15,852 bases of DNA from Candidatus Coatesiibacteriota bacterium (GTDB taxonomy: Bacteria > RBG-13-66-14 > B26-G2): contig QMNJ01000019.1 of assembly GCA_003647715.1 (NCBI GenBank), positions 1 through 15,852 of the forward strand, in the 5' to 3' direction. A program made the translations under genes and the position numbers. Shown here in pieces: positions 8,023 through 15,813 of this stretch. Every line of letters begins with the position of its first letter. Within the stretch, counting starts at the first letter, position 1. Below the pieces are notes generated by a model. The model did not search any database, was not told the origin of the DNA, and saw nothing but the letters and a program-made list of their open reading frames with translations.

Positions 8023-8143
8023 TTATCTTTTTCGTTCATAAATGAAGGTGGGTGTAGTAAGGTATTGTTTAATATATATAAGGTTGTGTGAATATAGATT
8101 TTATCTTTTATAGGTTGTTTCATCTCATTTAGAGGTAAGTGAT

Positions 8144-9505
8144 ATGGTTAAGATAGTTGTAGGGGAATTAAGCGTAATGATAGTTTTATTGGCTTTGTCT
8201 GTGCAAGCAGAGACATTGCACTTAACGCTTGATGATGCGATAGAGATGGCACTTTCCGATGGGGCGGATATAATAAGCAAGGAGGTAGAACTTACACAGT
8301 CAAAGGCGGATTACCTGTCTGGATTAGGGGGGGTATTTCTCCCTACAATCAATACATCTTTATCGTTCAGACGGCAGTGGGGCACATCATATAGTTTCGG
8401 TGATTTTAATTACTATGGTGGGGTGGATTATGTGCCTGGTTATCAAGGTGAAGTTTACAATAGTGTTATGTTTAATGGCGATAGCGGTGTAAGCAATACA
8501 TACACCTACAGCGCCAATCTCACCCAGCCGTTGGTTTCACCGTCTGCTATGTTTGCATACTTATCCGCAAGGTCATCATACAGGGCTTCAAGGTTGAAGT
8601 ATGAAGATGCGACGGCGGGTGTAATAATTGGCATCTGTGATGCATACTTCGGCGTTCTAAAGGCGGGGCACATACTGGAGGCATCTAAGCGTGCCTATGA
8701 GTTGAGCAAGAAGCATCTTGAGTATGCACAGCGTTTATATGAGATGGAGGGTGTGAGTCAGATTGATGTGCTCAAGGCGCAGGTGCAATTATCAGAGGCG
8801 GAGATAGACCTTATTGAGGCGGAGGGTGCACTCAAGCGAGCGATGATGAACCTAAATGACACTCTTGGTAAACCAGTTGAGACAGAACTCATTCTTGAGG
8901 AGGTGCCCATTGAGATTGAAGATTATGAATATGAAGAGTGCCTTGAGGTAATGAATGAGGTTAAGAGATATGAAGAGATGTATAAGTCGGAGGATGCATC
9001 TGCTTTATATGCATCTCTTGCGGGGTGGAGTATGCACCTTCCGTCATTATATGGTAATTTCTCTTACTACTGGAATAACGAGAGATTTACCACTGAGAAC
9101 TGGGGTAGAAACGATGGTTATTACATCGGTTTAACCCTGAGTTTGAACCTGTTTGATGGTCTCTCAACAGAGGCAGGTATTATGAGGGCGAGGGCTTCAA
9201 GACGCTTGTCTAAAAACTATGCGGACAGGGCTAAAGAACTTGCTGAGATGGCACTGAGAAATGCATATATCTCTTATGAGGAGGCGAAGAAGAAACTTGA
9301 GGTCACTATGAATATGCTTGAGACCGCAAGAATGGAACTAAACCTTGCTGAGAGGCGATATGAACTGGGTGCCGGTTCAATTATGGAGTTGACGGAGGCA
9401 CAGGCACAGTATTTAAGTTCTGTCAGCCAGAATGAGAACGCTAAGTATTCACTTCTCACCTCCGAGATGGAGCTGAAAAGGGCTATGGGTATTGAGGTGA
9501 GATAA
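8144..9505 (+). CDS. TolC-family outer-membrane efflux protein
   Basis: This 453-residue protein has a signal peptide likely cleaved after SVQA (residue 22), followed by LTLDDAIEMALSDG, the typical start of mature TolC-family proteins. Two outer-membrane-efflux repeats follow, each with a beta-barrel segment and long periplasmic helices. The second ends with the family-like YELGAGSIMELTEAQAQYLS. As a trimer, such proteins form the outer-membrane channel and periplasmic tunnel of tripartite pumps. The region at about 75-125 is rich in Tyr, Gly and Ser, as expected for barrel strands. AGAGGT lies 7 bases before the ATG. It is the first gene of the operon, and its stop is 26 bases before the supported macA start. 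Confidence 0.93.
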   Translation: MVKIVVGELSVMIVLLALSVQAETLHLTLDDAIEMALSDGADIISKEVELTQSKADYLSGLGGVFLPTINTSLSFRRQWGTSYSFGDFNYYGGVDYVPGYQGEVYNSVMFNGDSGVSNTYTYSANLTQPLVSPSAMFAYLSARSSYRASRLKYEDATAGVIIGICDAYFGVLKAGHILEASKRAYELSKKHLEYAQRLYEMEGVSQIDVLKAQVQLSEAEIDLIEAEGALKRAMMNLNDTLGKPVETELILEEVPIEIEDYEYEECLEVMNEVKRYEEMYKSEDASALYASLAGWSMHLPSLYGNFSYYWNNERFTTENWGRNDGYYIGLTLSLNLFDGLSTEAGIMRARASRRLSKNYADRAKELAEMALRNAYISYEEAKKKLEVTMNMLETARMELNLAERRYELGAGSIMELTEAQAQYLSSVSQNENAKYSLLTSEMELKRAMGIEVR

Positions 9506-9518
9506 CTTTGCTTAATAG

Positions 9519-9524
9519 AAGGAG
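9519..9524 (+). promoter_or_regulatory. Shine-Dalgarno that sets the macA start
   Basis: AAGGAG lies 7 bases before the ATG at 9532. An upstream in-frame TTG at 9508 has no ribosome binding site and would place this sequence inside the gene, so ATG 9532 is preferred. Confidence 0.8.
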
Positions 9525-9531
9525 TTTTGAT

Positions 9532-10788
9532 ATGGCAGGTTTCTTTTATAAATTAAAGAGGATGAAGAAGAGATGGTGGGTTCTTATTGGCATAGGTATG
9601 GTGATACTTATTATGATACTCGCTAATCTTCTTAATCCAAACAGGAATGCAAAGATGGTTATGGTAGAGGAGACGAAGCGAGGTGATATCATTGAGATGG
9701 TTTCAGGTCCAGGCACTGTGAAGGCAAAGAGCGAGGTGTCAATATCAACATATGTTCTATCCAGGGTCATAGATATTGCGGTTGAAGAGGGGCAGGAGGT
9801 TAAGAAGGGCGAACTTCTTGTCCAACTTGATGGTACCCAGTATCGTGAGGAGGTTGTTAGAGCGAGTGCTGGTGTGAGGTCTGCGGAGGCGGCGCTTGAG
9901 ATTGCGGAGAGGCAGTTAGTAGAGGGTAGAGAGACATTTGATAGGCAGAGGTCACTTTATGAGGATGGACTGATATCTAAGGCGGAGTATGACAGGTCGC
10001 TTACTACCTATAGTTCGCTTGAGACAGCATACAGGCAGGCGCTATCCAACCTTGAGCAGGCAAGGGCACTTTTAGTGGCAGCACAGGACAATCTCTCCAA
10101 GACCAGATATACTTCACCGATTGATGGTGTGGTAACACGGATAAATGTTGAAGAGGGTGAGGTGGTTGTGCCAGGGACTATGAATATTGCAGGAACAGAG
10201 ATGATGGTCATCTCAAATATGGGGGTGATGGAGGTTGAGGCGGAGATAGACGAGACCGATGTGGTAAAGACAGAGTTAGGGCAGGAAGCACAGATAGAAC
10301 TGGACGCGTTCCCGGATAGATTATTCAGTGGAACGGTCATTGAGATATCAAAGATGCCCATATTGACCGAAGGTCTGGAGTCAACGCAGATGGGTTCTAC
10401 CGACTATAAGGTGACGGTAACCCTTAGCGATGCCACTCCTGATATCCTGCCTGGGATGTCAGCCACAGTAGATATAATAACCGCCACATCTGAGGATGTG
10501 GTATATGTGCCAATTCAGGCAATTGTGAAGAGAACAGAAGATGGAAGGATTATTGAGGGTAAGATGCAGAAGAGGGTGAAATATGTAGAGGGAGTGTTCT
10601 TAATTGAGGACAATGAAGCGGTATTCAGACAGATTACCACAGGGATATCAGATGACCAGTATATTGAGGTAAAAGATGGCTTGAAAGAGGGTGAGAGGAT
10701 TATATCAGGTCCATATAAGTTGTTAAGAAAGATGGAGGCGGGTGATAAAGTCATAGAGATGAAGGAGGAGAAGTTTGAGCGACCATAA
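9532..10788 (+). CDS. macA: MacA-type periplasmic adaptor (membrane-fusion protein)
   Basis: This 418-residue adaptor would link an inner-membrane ABC transporter to the TolC-type channel. After a short basic N-terminus, one transmembrane anchor follows (about 14-32, WWVLIGIGMVILIMILA). Then come the first half of a lipoyl-like domain (VSISTYVLSRVIDIAVEEGQEVKKGE), a helical hairpin (about 95-180, with GLISKAEYDRS and repeated Ala/Glu heptads), the second lipoyl half (YTSPIDGVVTRINVEEGEVV), a beta-barrel domain, and a membrane-proximal domain (LPGMSATVDI, YVPIQAI). These features are typical of MacA and related HlyD-family proteins. The start is set by the AAGGAG at 9519-9524. The 3' end overlaps the ATPase gene by 14 bases, implying translational coupling. 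Confidence 0.93.
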   Translation: MAGFFYKLKRMKKRWWVLIGIGMVILIMILANLLNPNRNAKMVMVEETKRGDIIEMVSGPGTVKAKSEVSISTYVLSRVIDIAVEEGQEVKKGELLVQLDGTQYREEVVRASAGVRSAEAALEIAERQLVEGRETFDRQRSLYEDGLISKAEYDRSLTTYSSLETAYRQALSNLEQARALLVAAQDNLSKTRYTSPIDGVVTRINVEEGEVVVPGTMNIAGTEMMVISNMGVMEVEAEIDETDVVKTELGQEAQIELDAFPDRLFSGTVIEISKMPILTEGLESTQMGSTDYKVTVTLSDATPDILPGMSATVDIITATSEDVVYVPIQAIVKRTEDGRIIEGKMQKRVKYVEGVFLIEDNEAVFRQITTGISDDQYIEVKDGLKEGERIISGPYKLLRKMEAGDKVIEMKEEKFERP

Positions 10789-11482
10789 TAAAAGGGAGAT
10801 TATTCACCTTGAGAATGTCTTCAAGATATACAATATTGGACATATTAGGGTTGAGGCACTAAAGGCAATCAATATGGTGGTTGATGAGGGGGAGTATGTG
10901 GCTATTATGGGACCATCCGGCTCGGGCAAATCCACCATGATGAATATCATCGGTTGTCTTGATAGACCTACAGAAGGGGAGTATTACTTTGAGGGTGAGC
11001 GGGTAGGCGGATTAAGTGATGATAAACTCGCCTATATAAGGAACAAGAAGGTGGGCTTCGTATTTCAGACCTTTAATCTCCTGCCAAGAAGGAATGCAAT
11101 ATCAAATGTTGAACTGCCTCTGGTATATGCAGGAGTCCCTGCTGAGGACAGGAAGAGGCGGGCGATGGAGGCACTTTCCAAAGTTGACCTGGTAGATAGG
11201 GCAAAGCACAATCCCAGCGAAATGTCGGGAGGCGAAAGGCAAAGGGTTGCCATTGCCAGAGCCATAGTAAACGAACCCGCCATTATTCTTGCTGACGAGC
11301 CCACGGGCAATCTTGACACCAGAACCGGCAATGAGATTATGGATGTATTCAGGAGTATAAACGAGGAGGGTAACACGATATTGATGGTTACACACGACCC
11401 TGATATTGCCAGGCATGCGAGGAGAATTATACAATTGAGGGATGGGGAGATTGTCTCTGACAAGATTACCGGGAAGAAGTAG
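10775..11482 (+). CDS. ABC transporter ATPase, MacB/LolD type, stand-alone
   Basis: This 235-residue ATPase has every nucleotide-binding motif: Walker A GPSGSGKST (46-54), Q-loop Q98 in FVFQTFNLLP, signature SGGERQ (151-156), Walker B IILADE (170-175) and switch histidine H207 in MVTHDP. The MacB/LolD subfamily is recognised by the ALKAINMVVDEGEYVAIMG start and the FNLLPRRNAISNVELPL region. It powers conformational change of the permeases rather than substrate passage through the membrane (mechanotransmission, as known for MacB and LolCDE). The start codon is TTG (10775-10777), supported by AAGGAGG 6 bases upstream; the frame overlaps the macA end by 14 bases. In proteobacterial MacB this domain is fused to the permease, while here it is separate. 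Confidence 0.95.
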   Translation: MSDHNKREIIHLENVFKIYNIGHIRVEALKAINMVVDEGEYVAIMGPSGSGKSTMMNIIGCLDRPTEGEYYFEGERVGGLSDDKLAYIRNKKVGFVFQTFNLLPRRNAISNVELPLVYAGVPAEDRKRRAMEALSKVDLVDRAKHNPSEMSGGERQRVAIARAIVNEPAIILADEPTGNLDTRTGNEIMDVFRSINEEGNTILMVTHDPDIARHARRIIQLRDGEIVSDKITGKK

Positions 11483-11485
11483 AAG

Positions 11486-12730
11486 ATGAGATTTTTCAGG
11501 GTAAATGTAGGAGTTATTATTGAGAATATTAAGATTGCGGTCAGTTCGCTTATTGCAAATAAGACCAGGTCAGTTCTCACCACTCTGGGTATAATTATAG
11601 GGATTACAACCATTATTAGCTTAATTTCTATGATAAATGGACTTAATGAATATGTAGCGTCATTACTATCATCATTTGGCTCAAACACCTTTAATGTGAT
11701 GAAGATTCCACCAATGGTGAGAAGCGGTGAAGAGTGGAGACGGGTTCAGAGGAGACCCGACATAGAGATAGAGGATGCTCAAGCCATTGAAGAGAACTGT
11801 CCTTCTGTTGAGTTCGTCAGTATGAGGGTCTATACACAGAAGAAGGCGAAGTATGAGGGTGAGGAGACGGATTACATATTTGTGGTAGGTGTCAATGAGG
11901 CGTTCCAAAATATGGAGAACTTATTGATAAAACAGGGGAGGTTTATCTCTCAGGAGGATGTTGACCACAGCAGGTTGGTTTGTGTTATCGGCTACGATAT
12001 TGAGGATGCACTATTTGTGGAAAGGAGTCCCATTGGAGAGAGAATAAAAGTTGGGGGGTATCCATTGAGGGTGGTGGGAACAATAGACAAACTTGGAAGC
12101 ATATTCGGTCAGAGCAGAGACAACATTGTGTTCGTTCCAGTAACGACCTTTAGAAAGATGTTTGGATGGAACAGTTTCGCTATGGTCATTGTAAAACCAA
12201 TGGGTAATGGTTCACCTGTGCCTGCCATAGATGAGGTGAGGATGCTTATGAGGCAGAGGCATCAGTTGAGGGCAGATGATGAGGATGATTTCACCATCCA
12301 GACACAGAAGGCGATGCTTGGGCTGTTCCAGAGTTTGACTGGGGCAATATTCGCTGCGATGATAGGAGTCGGTGGTATTTCACTTATCGTGGGTGGAGTG
12401 GGCATTATGAATGTAATGCTGGTGAGTATCACCGAGAGGACCAGAGAGATAGGTATAAGAAAGGCGATAGGAGCAAAGCGCTCTGACATACTGGGGCAGT
12501 TCTTATACGAGTCGGCTATTCTCTCGGTCATAGGAGGTGCTTTTGGTGTTGGGCTCGCTTCCATTCTGGTAAAGGTGGTCTCCAACTTTACAGGTCTTCC
12601 ATCGTCTTTGTCAATATGGGTTATGGTTCTGGGCGTTGGGTTTTCTGTGGTTGTGGGTCTTGTGTTTGGAATATATCCTGCTAACAAGGCATCCAAGATG
12701 GACCCCATCTATGCTCTTAGATTTGAATAG
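11486..12730 (+). CDS. MacB-type ABC permease, first paralogue
   Basis: This 414-residue permease has one N-terminal transmembrane helix (about 28-50, after the coupling segment ANKTRSVLTTLGIIIGI), a large periplasmic MacB_PCD domain (about 55-280) and three C-terminal helices in an FtsX domain. The latter holds the hallmark GIMNVMLVSITERTREIGIRKAIGAK and ends with the conserved YPANKASKMDPIYALRFE. This is the four-helix topology of MacB. It begins 3 bases after the ATPase stop and ends 5 bases before the second permease. No strong ribosome binding site is visible (GAAGAAG-like only), so coupled translation is likely. Substrate is unknown: MacB relatives export macrolides, peptides, siderophores, lipoproteins or toxins. 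Confidence 0.94.
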   Translation: MRFFRVNVGVIIENIKIAVSSLIANKTRSVLTTLGIIIGITTIISLISMINGLNEYVASLLSSFGSNTFNVMKIPPMVRSGEEWRRVQRRPDIEIEDAQAIEENCPSVEFVSMRVYTQKKAKYEGEETDYIFVVGVNEAFQNMENLLIKQGRFISQEDVDHSRLVCVIGYDIEDALFVERSPIGERIKVGGYPLRVVGTIDKLGSIFGQSRDNIVFVPVTTFRKMFGWNSFAMVIVKPMGNGSPVPAIDEVRMLMRQRHQLRADDEDDFTIQTQKAMLGLFQSLTGAIFAAMIGVGGISLIVGGVGIMNVMLVSITERTREIGIRKAIGAKRSDILGQFLYESAILSVIGGAFGVGLASILVKVVSNFTGLPSSLSIWVMVLGVGFSVVVGLVFGIYPANKASKMDPIYALRFE

Positions 12731-12735
12731 AAGAT

Positions 12736-14007
12736 ATGGTAAACAAGGTAATTAGCACTATCAGAATGTTCTTTATCAGGTTAAGGGCAAGGATTAATGA
12801 GGCATTCGTAATCGGAATGGAGTCGCTGTTCTCAAATAAGCTCCGCTCGTTCCTGACCCTTCTCGGTGTGGTCATAGGGGTGATGACGGTGGTGGGGATG
12901 ATGTCAATATTAGAGGGCTTGAATGACTCCATGGCAAAGCAGATAGGCGAACTCGGCTCAAATGTCATATACATAACCAAGATGCCGGTGGTTAGGTTTG
13001 GACCGATGGACCCGGAGTTGAGGAAGAGGAAGGACCTAAAGGTGGAGGATGCGAAGGCGATAGAGGAGAGTTGCCCCTCGGTTATACATGCTTGTCCAGA
13101 GATGTATAACTATGCAGATGTAAGATATGAAAGTAATCGCATAGGTGAGGTTGAGATAGATGGAGGGGATTCGTCATATCTGATTGTAAACTCACTTGCC
13201 GTTGAATCAGGAAGGGGTATAACCGAGCAGGATGTTATTGCATCAAGGTATGTCTGCATTCTCGCTTATGAACCCAAAGAGGCACTCTTTCCAGTTGGAG
13301 ACCCTGTGGGTGAGGATATAAGGATTAACGGCATTGCATTCAGGGTGATAGGCACCCTTGAGGAGAGAGGTGAGTTTTTTGGTCAATCTATGGATAACTA
13401 TATTCTCATTCCATACACCACCTTTCAGAAGATATTCGGTAAGGAGAGGGGGCGTATCACTCTTTCCATCCAGGCGGTGAGCAGGGAGGCGATTCCGAGG
13501 GCAATATCAGAGGTGGAAAGCATTTTAAGAAGGAGGAGGGGGGTTCCACCGGAGAAGGAGAATGATTTTGAGATAGTTACGCAGGATTCCTTGATGGAGA
13601 TTTACACCAAGATTACTGGCTCTGCCTTCGCAGTGATGGTGGGTGTTGCGGCGGTCTCGCTCTTGGTGGGCGGGATTGGCATAATGAATGTGATGTTAAT
13701 AAGCGTTACAGAGAGAACAAGGGAGATTGGCTTGAGGAAGGCGGTGGGGGCGAGAAAGAGCGATGTGTTGACGCAGTTTCTGCTTGAGAGCGCCACCTTG
13801 AGCTTCGCGGGTGGGGTTGGGGGTGTGGTGCTGGGTATAGGCGTTGCCTTCCTGATTGCCTCACTATCCACACTCCCAGCCACCATACCGGTATGGTCAG
13901 TTGTGCTTGGGTTCGTGTTTTCAGTGGGGGTAGGGCTGTTTTTCGGTATATATCCCGCATATAAGGCATCTGTTCTTGACCCCATAGAAGCACTCCGATA
14001 TGAGTAG
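12736..14007 (+). CDS. MacB-type ABC permease, second paralogue
   Basis: This 423-residue permease has the same layout as its upstream neighbour: an N-terminal helix after FSNKLRSFLTLLGVVIGVMTVVG, a periplasmic MacB_PCD domain, and an FtsX domain with GIMNVMLISVTERTREIGLRKAVGAR and the terminal YPAYKASVLDPIEALRYE. Shared periplasmic details (both have IEDA/VEDA-AIEE-CPSV and FGQS-DN--PTTF-K-FG-like stretches) show that the pair arose by gene duplication. It carries its own differences, such as ERGRITLSIQAVSREAIPRAISEVESI in the periplasmic part. The likely complex is one copy of each permease plus two ATPases, bound to MacA and TolC. Starts 5 bases after the first permease stop. Confidence 0.94.
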   Translation: MVNKVISTIRMFFIRLRARINEAFVIGMESLFSNKLRSFLTLLGVVIGVMTVVGMMSILEGLNDSMAKQIGELGSNVIYITKMPVVRFGPMDPELRKRKDLKVEDAKAIEESCPSVIHACPEMYNYADVRYESNRIGEVEIDGGDSSYLIVNSLAVESGRGITEQDVIASRYVCILAYEPKEALFPVGDPVGEDIRINGIAFRVIGTLEERGEFFGQSMDNYILIPYTTFQKIFGKERGRITLSIQAVSREAIPRAISEVESILRRRRGVPPEKENDFEIVTQDSLMEIYTKITGSAFAVMVGVAAVSLLVGGIGIMNVMLISVTERTREIGLRKAVGARKSDVLTQFLLESATLSFAGGVGGVVLGIGVAFLIASLSTLPATIPVWSVVLGFVFSVGVGLFFGIYPAYKASVLDPIEALRYE

Positions 14008-14048
14008 TTGAATTTTCTCCAAGATTTAGATAAGTTATTATTTTTACG

Positions 14049-14495
14049 ATGGAACTATTGAGATTACTTGGGAGGTTATTTGGTGGCATCATTCTAGGAA
14101 CACTGGGAGCGTCAATATTGCTGGAGTGGATGGACTTGCTGGGGCAGAACTTGATTTTAAGGATTGATAGTTATGGAAACCTGATAAGAAATACCATCGC
14201 AGGAGGGGTTGCAGTTCTAATATCATTCTCTATCACGCTTTTTCAACCGTTTATCCTTGAATTCGTAGATGAGAGAATAAAAAAAAGGCGGTTAAGAAAA
14301 TTTGCCAGAGATTTTATTCCAATTGTTGTTTTTATAATCCGATGGGTGGGAGCTATGTTTGGTGTTCTGGTATGGATAATCTCGGGTGTATCATTCCAGG
14401 GTAACAAGGTTGTATCGGTTGGCGTGATGTATGCGGGTATCGGCTATTTGCTCTTCTACATCTTTTACCACACATATATGGACTTGTTTACCTGA
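14049..14495 (+). CDS. Small membrane protein of unknown function
   Basis: This 148-residue protein has about four hydrophobic segments (roughly 10-28, 50-72, 89-110 and 120-142). A basic cluster, DERIKKRRLRKFARDF, lies between the second and third, probably a cytoplasmic loop. I recognise no family. It starts 41 bases after the second permease on the same strand and may be an accessory part of the efflux operon or an unrelated neighbour. No Shine-Dalgarno is seen before the ATG. Its stop codon overlaps the end of the opposing glycosyltransferase gene by 8 bases. The consistent membrane-protein pattern and the placement make it a credible gene. Confidence 0.72.
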   Translation: MELLRLLGRLFGGIILGTLGASILLEWMDLLGQNLILRIDSYGNLIRNTIAGGVAVLISFSITLFQPFILEFVDERIKKRRLRKFARDFIPIVVFIIRWVGAMFGVLVWIISGVSFQGNKVVSVGVMYAGIGYLLFYIFYHTYMDLFT

Positions 14496-15525
14496 ACCTT
14501 CTATTACGGTGCAAATAGCACCTCGTTATTCCCATAATTATTCCTCCAACCACCCCAAGGGATGATGAGAGCATATCAGCGATTATGAATATGCTGGATA
14601 GTATTGCTTTTTTCAGCCCTTCTTCCTTTCTGATGTGAAGTGTGAAATCAAGGGATACAATGGAAGTAATGATAAGAAGACCCAGACCGGTTAATAAGTA
14701 TGTAATTGAACCGTAGAAGACCGAGAATAAGATTGAAGAGAGACCTGCAAGGGAGGCGGGAAGCGCCATAAACGATTGCACTGGAACCGAGGTTCCCGGT
14801 CTCTTAGCATTTTTGAATGAACCAACGAAATATATTGTTAGGTCCCTTGACCGCCTGTAGTCGGTCTTCATTACATCCACTATTCCATAATGCTTTTTAT
14901 GAATGTATTCAATCCTTTTATCAATGTGTATTCTGAAACCCATTGTAGCCAGTTTATTGCCATATACCGTATCCTCAATACTCGGTGACTGGTATTCCTC
15001 GTTGAAACCACCCGATTTGATAAATGCATCACGCTTTATACCTGCAAGCGAGGTGTAAAACAATGAGACCGGACTCTTCTGTCTCAGATATGTATATCGC
15101 ATCCACTGGTTTTTGTATATGGATGCGAAGTTGTAAAAACCGCACTGCCTCGCCTGAATTCCTATAACGCCATCGGAGTGCTTCAGGTCAACCACTATTT
15201 GTTCCAGGGCATTCTCAGGCATTATCACATCGGAATCAATGAACACCAGTATATCGCCGGTGGCGGTATCAGCGCCGATATTCCTCGCCGAGGAGACGCC
15301 ATATCTCTCTTCTGTGGTGCTAACAATCCTGACCGGCAGGTCGGTTCTCCATATTGGGGCGAGAGATGAGTCGGTTACCCTGTCGTCAACGACGATGACC
15401 TCATTTGGTTCTACCGTCTGGTCTGAGATACCCTCAAGGACCTCTCCAAGATAGACAGATTTATTGCCCACGGGGATTATTATTGAGATGGTAGGTTTTT
15501 GCATATCATCTGGAATCGCCGGCAT
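14488..15525 (-). CDS. Family 2 glycosyltransferase with C-terminal membrane helices
   Basis: This 345-residue protein has an N-terminal GT-A fold (about 12-230) and two to three C-terminal hydrophobic segments (about 252-292 and 308-335). Motifs visible are TISIIIPVGNKSVYLGEVL, VIVVDD (aspartates 47-48, nucleotide binding), SSARNIGA, the metal-binding D97-S98-D99 in FIDSDV, E184-D185 as probable catalytic-base region, and YRRSRD (223-228). Such enzymes transfer a sugar from a nucleotide donor to a lipid or glycan acceptor at the inner membrane; donor and acceptor are unknown. The first seven or so residues have no family counterpart, and Met8 is an alternative start. It begins 12 bases after the 76-residue gene, without its own Shine-Dalgarno, so translational coupling is likely. 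Its 3' end overlaps the opposing gene. Confidence 0.9.
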   Translation of the reverse strand: MPAIPDDMQKPTISIIIPVGNKSVYLGEVLEGISDQTVEPNEVIVVDDRVTDSSLAPIWRTDLPVRIVSTTEERYGVSSARNIGADTATGDILVFIDSDVIMPENALEQIVVDLKHSDGVIGIQARQCGFYNFASIYKNQWMRYTYLRQKSPVSLFYTSLAGIKRDAFIKSGGFNEEYQSPSIEDTVYGNKLATMGFRIHIDKRIEYIHKKHYGIVDVMKTDYRRSRDLTIYFVGSFKNAKRPGTSVPVQSFMALPASLAGLSSILFSVFYGSITYLLTGLGLLIITSIVSLDFTLHIRKEEGLKKAILSSIFIIADMLSSSLGVVGGIIMGITRCYLHRNRRFR

Positions 15526-15537
15526 TTTGCATTATTG

Positions 15538-15768
15538 TCAGTCCCACTTTAGCCACTCATCGTCATCTTCCTGCTCCCTCACCTCCATCAGTTCATCCCA
15601 GGCGATGTCAATATCGGGGTGCTCTTGCTCAACTCTTTCTCTCATCTCGTCGCTTATATATGGGTTCTTTCCCAGATAGGCGAGGGTAATCTGCTTCACG
15701 GTATCGCCATCCCTCACAGAGTGGACAAGATAGTAATACTCACCCTTTCTGCGTATGAAAGCCATCAT
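15538..15768 (-). CDS. Small protein resembling the N-terminal segment of IS1634-type transposases
   Basis: A 76-residue protein (75 if the second Met is used). Its first half, AFIRRKGEYYYLVHSVRDG followed by DTVKQITLAYLG, matches the pattern I know from the N-terminus of IS1634-family transposases (YYYLVES-R-G-KVRQRTLAYLG) and from free-standing small proteins in other bacteria and archaea. The second half is very acidic (REQEDDDEWLKWD) and has no counterpart there. No DDE catalytic domain follows, because the stop codon is genuine and a glycosyltransferase gene begins 12 bases later. It may be a domesticated small nucleic-acid-binding protein, but that is inference. An extended -10 lies 4 bases before the ATG and there is no Shine-Dalgarno, so the message is probably leaderless. 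Confidence 0.75.
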   Translation of the reverse strand: MMAFIRRKGEYYYLVHSVRDGDTVKQITLAYLGKNPYISDEMRERVEQEHPDIDIAWDELMEVREQEDDDEWLKWD

Positions 15769-15772
15769 GGGT

Positions 15773-15781
15773 ATTATAGCA
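15773..15781 (-). promoter_or_regulatory. Extended -10 promoter giving a probably leaderless message
   Basis: On the minus strand the sequence reads TGCTATAAT, a consensus TGn-TATAAT. It ends only 4 bases before the first ATG (7 before the second ATG). Transcription starting 6-8 bases past the -10 would begin at the start codon itself. No -35 is seen at normal spacing and no ribosome binding site is present. Confidence 0.55.
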
Positions 15782-15813
15782 GAAGTGAGATTAGCAAATA
15801 CTTAAAAAATAAA

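Larger units (their letters stand above)
7835..8074. repeat. Four copies of an ATTGTTnAA motif, candidate operators
   Basis: Copies are ATTGTTCAATA at 7835-7845 (plus), ATTGTTAATA at 7927-7936 (minus), ATTGTTTAAAC at 7964-7974 (plus) and ATTGTTTAATA at 8064-8074 (plus). The first overlaps the WYL start codon. The second and third lie upstream of the efflux -35, and the fourth lies downstream of the -10. The shared core and its placement around both starts suggest a regulator binding site, plausibly for the WYL protein. In such AT-rich sequence some copies could be chance. Confidence 0.4.
7837..8143. other. Divergent regulatory region between WYL regulator and efflux operon
   Basis: About 307 AT-rich bases without a gene. 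They hold the efflux-operon promoter (7995-8022), a probable start region for the WYL gene near its left edge, an inverted repeat (7945-7976), four copies of an ATTGTT-type motif, and the tolC ribosome binding site AGAGGT (8131-8136). The efflux leader would be about 115 bases long. I see no strong hairpin or riboswitch-like structure in it. Confidence 0.7.

Noticed and set aside
8012..8036. TTGACT at 8012-8017 as a -35 element
   Set aside because: At 17 bases downstream there is only TTCATA, a poor -10. The TATAAT overlapping this site pairs better with TTTACA at 7995-8000.
9508..9531. TTG at 9508 as the start of macA
   Set aside because: It has no ribosome binding site, and the clear AAGGAG at 9519-9524 lies 7 bases before ATG 9532. 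The extra residues have no role before the basic N-terminus and membrane anchor.
11065..11688. Long minus-strand frame of 207 codons opposite the ATPase and first permease
   Set aside because: It is antisense to strongly conserved ABC transporter motifs. Its composition mirrors the complementary codons and shows no family signature.
15538..15768. Remnant of an insertion sequence
   Set aside because: No terminal inverted repeats, target duplication or catalytic-domain remnant is visible. The short gene is intact with its own promoter.
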